Made by a program: the position numbers and the translations under genes. Of a stretch of 64,000 bases of DNA, positions 63,641 to 64,000 are shown in pieces (positions within the stretch are counted from its first letter, which is position 1; each line of letters starts with the position of its first letter). The stretch is from Candidatus Methylomicrobium oryzae. Its GTDB lineage: Bacteria > Pseudomonadota > Gammaproteobacteria > Methylococcales > Methylomonadaceae. The notes below the pieces were generated by a model. That model saw nothing but the letters and a program-made list of their open reading frames with translations, was not told the DNA's origin and searched no databases. The stretch spans positions 62,001 through 126,000 of the forward strand of contig NZ_JAERVK010000014.1 in NCBI RefSeq assembly GCF_016745425.1, read 5' to 3'.

Positions 63641-64000
63641 ATGGCATTTTTTACAGCGATTAGCGGCATGAATGCCGCTTCGAAAAATTTGGATGTGACA
63701 AGCAATAACATTGCCAATGCCAACACGGTAGGCTTCAAGGAATCCAGGGCGGAGTTTTCCGATGTTTACGCCGCCAGCGTGAGCGGCGTCAGCAGTATTC
63801 AGTCGGGGAACGGTACTCGGGTGGCGAATGTGGCGCAACAGTTTACCCAGGGCAACATCAATGCGACCGGCAACAATTTGGATCTGGCGATCAGTGGCGA
63901 CGGCTTTTTTTCGTTGGGAAGCAGCACTACTTCAGATCAGCCTACCGCATTTACCCGGGACGGGGAGTTCAAATTGAACAAGGAGGGCTATGTCGTGAAC
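63641..64000 (+). CDS. flgE: FlgE, hook protein (5' part; runs off the window)
   Basis: The first 120 codons are present. The protein begins MAFFTAISGMNAASKNLDV and has the axial motif NNIANANTVGFKESRAEF followed by GNNLDLAISGDGFF, shared by hook and distal-rod proteins. FlgE is preferred to FlgF because it directly follows flgD. GAGAG precedes the ATG. The rest lies beyond the window. Confidence 0.9.
   Translation, partial: MAFFTAISGMNAASKNLDVTSNNIANANTVGFKESRAEFSDVYAASVSGVSSIQSGNGTRVANVAQQFTQGNINATGNNLDLAISGDGFFSLGSSTTSDQPTAFTRDGEFKLNKEGYVVN

Noticed and set aside
1-64000. CRISPR arrays, tRNA or rRNA genes, prophage and insertion sequences
   Set aside because: No regularly spaced repeats, no RNA-gene signatures and no transposase, integrase or phage structural genes were recognised on either strand.

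Overview
The window looks like a chromosomal flagellar and chemotaxis locus of a polar-flagellated gammaproteobacterium. The gene order (fliQ-fliR-flhB-flhA-flhF-flhG-fliA, a FleQ-type sigma-54 activator directly upstream of fliEFGHIJK, and flgA-flgM-flgN) is the Pseudomonas/Vibrio/Methylococcales type. A methanotroph-like member of the Methylococcales is plausible, but nothing here proves the genus. No tRNA, rRNA, CRISPR array, prophage or intact insertion sequence was seen.

Layout. (1) 1-7.8 kb: the flagellar export genes, the FlhF/FlhG pair that sets flagellar site and number, sigma-28 and a small DUF2802 protein. (2) 7.8-9.2 kb: a minus-strand CheZ-like protein with a DxxxQ motif, and a stand-alone CheY on the opposite strand. 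(3) 9.8-17.4 kb: a three-gene signalling unit made of a TonB-dependent receptor, a YfiR-like periplasmic protein and a 1,642-residue kinase/receiver/GGDEF/EAL hybrid. It looks like an enlarged YfiBNR c-di-GMP switch. (4) 17.9-28.6 kb: chemotaxis genes cheY-cheA-cheW-STAS-cheD-cheB, then cheW-MCP-cheR-cheD. (5) 28.8-40.0 kb: fleQ, a FleQ-box-like palindrome and a sigma-54 promoter, fliEFGHIJK, flgA, and flgMN behind a sigma-28 promoter.

(6) 40.3-53.7 kb: an accessory defence-type island of two divergent operons. The leftward operon encodes a ComEC-like metallo-beta-lactamase protein ending in glycine, a single-chain E2-E1-JAB (ubiquitin-conjugation-like) enzyme and a predicted four-helix membrane protein. 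The rightward operon is a type I restriction-modification system (half HsdS, HsdM, DUF1016 nuclease, full HsdS, Fic, HsdR, SprT/YgjP-like metallopeptidase), with nearly every junction overlapping. The space between the operons holds two separate perfect inverted repeats that look like operators. (7) 54.0-61.8 kb, minus strand: a GGDEF diguanylate cyclase, an HDOD-receiver-GGDEF protein, a large hybrid histidine kinase and a SPOR-domain protein. (8) 62.1 kb to the end: flgB-flgC-flgD-flgE (cut) behind a sigma-54 promoter and a second FleQ-box-like site.

Together the native genes form a motility/c-di-GMP decision module: sigma-54/FleQ and then sigma-28/FlgM transcription, Che phosphorelay control of the motor, and at least three GGDEF proteins. 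The strongest candidate for an under-described system is the metallo-beta-lactamase / E2-E1-JAB / membrane-protein operon at 40.3-44.4 kb. It resembles type II CBASS and Bil-type conjugation cassettes but has neither a CD-NTase nor a recognisable separate ubiquitin-like gene.
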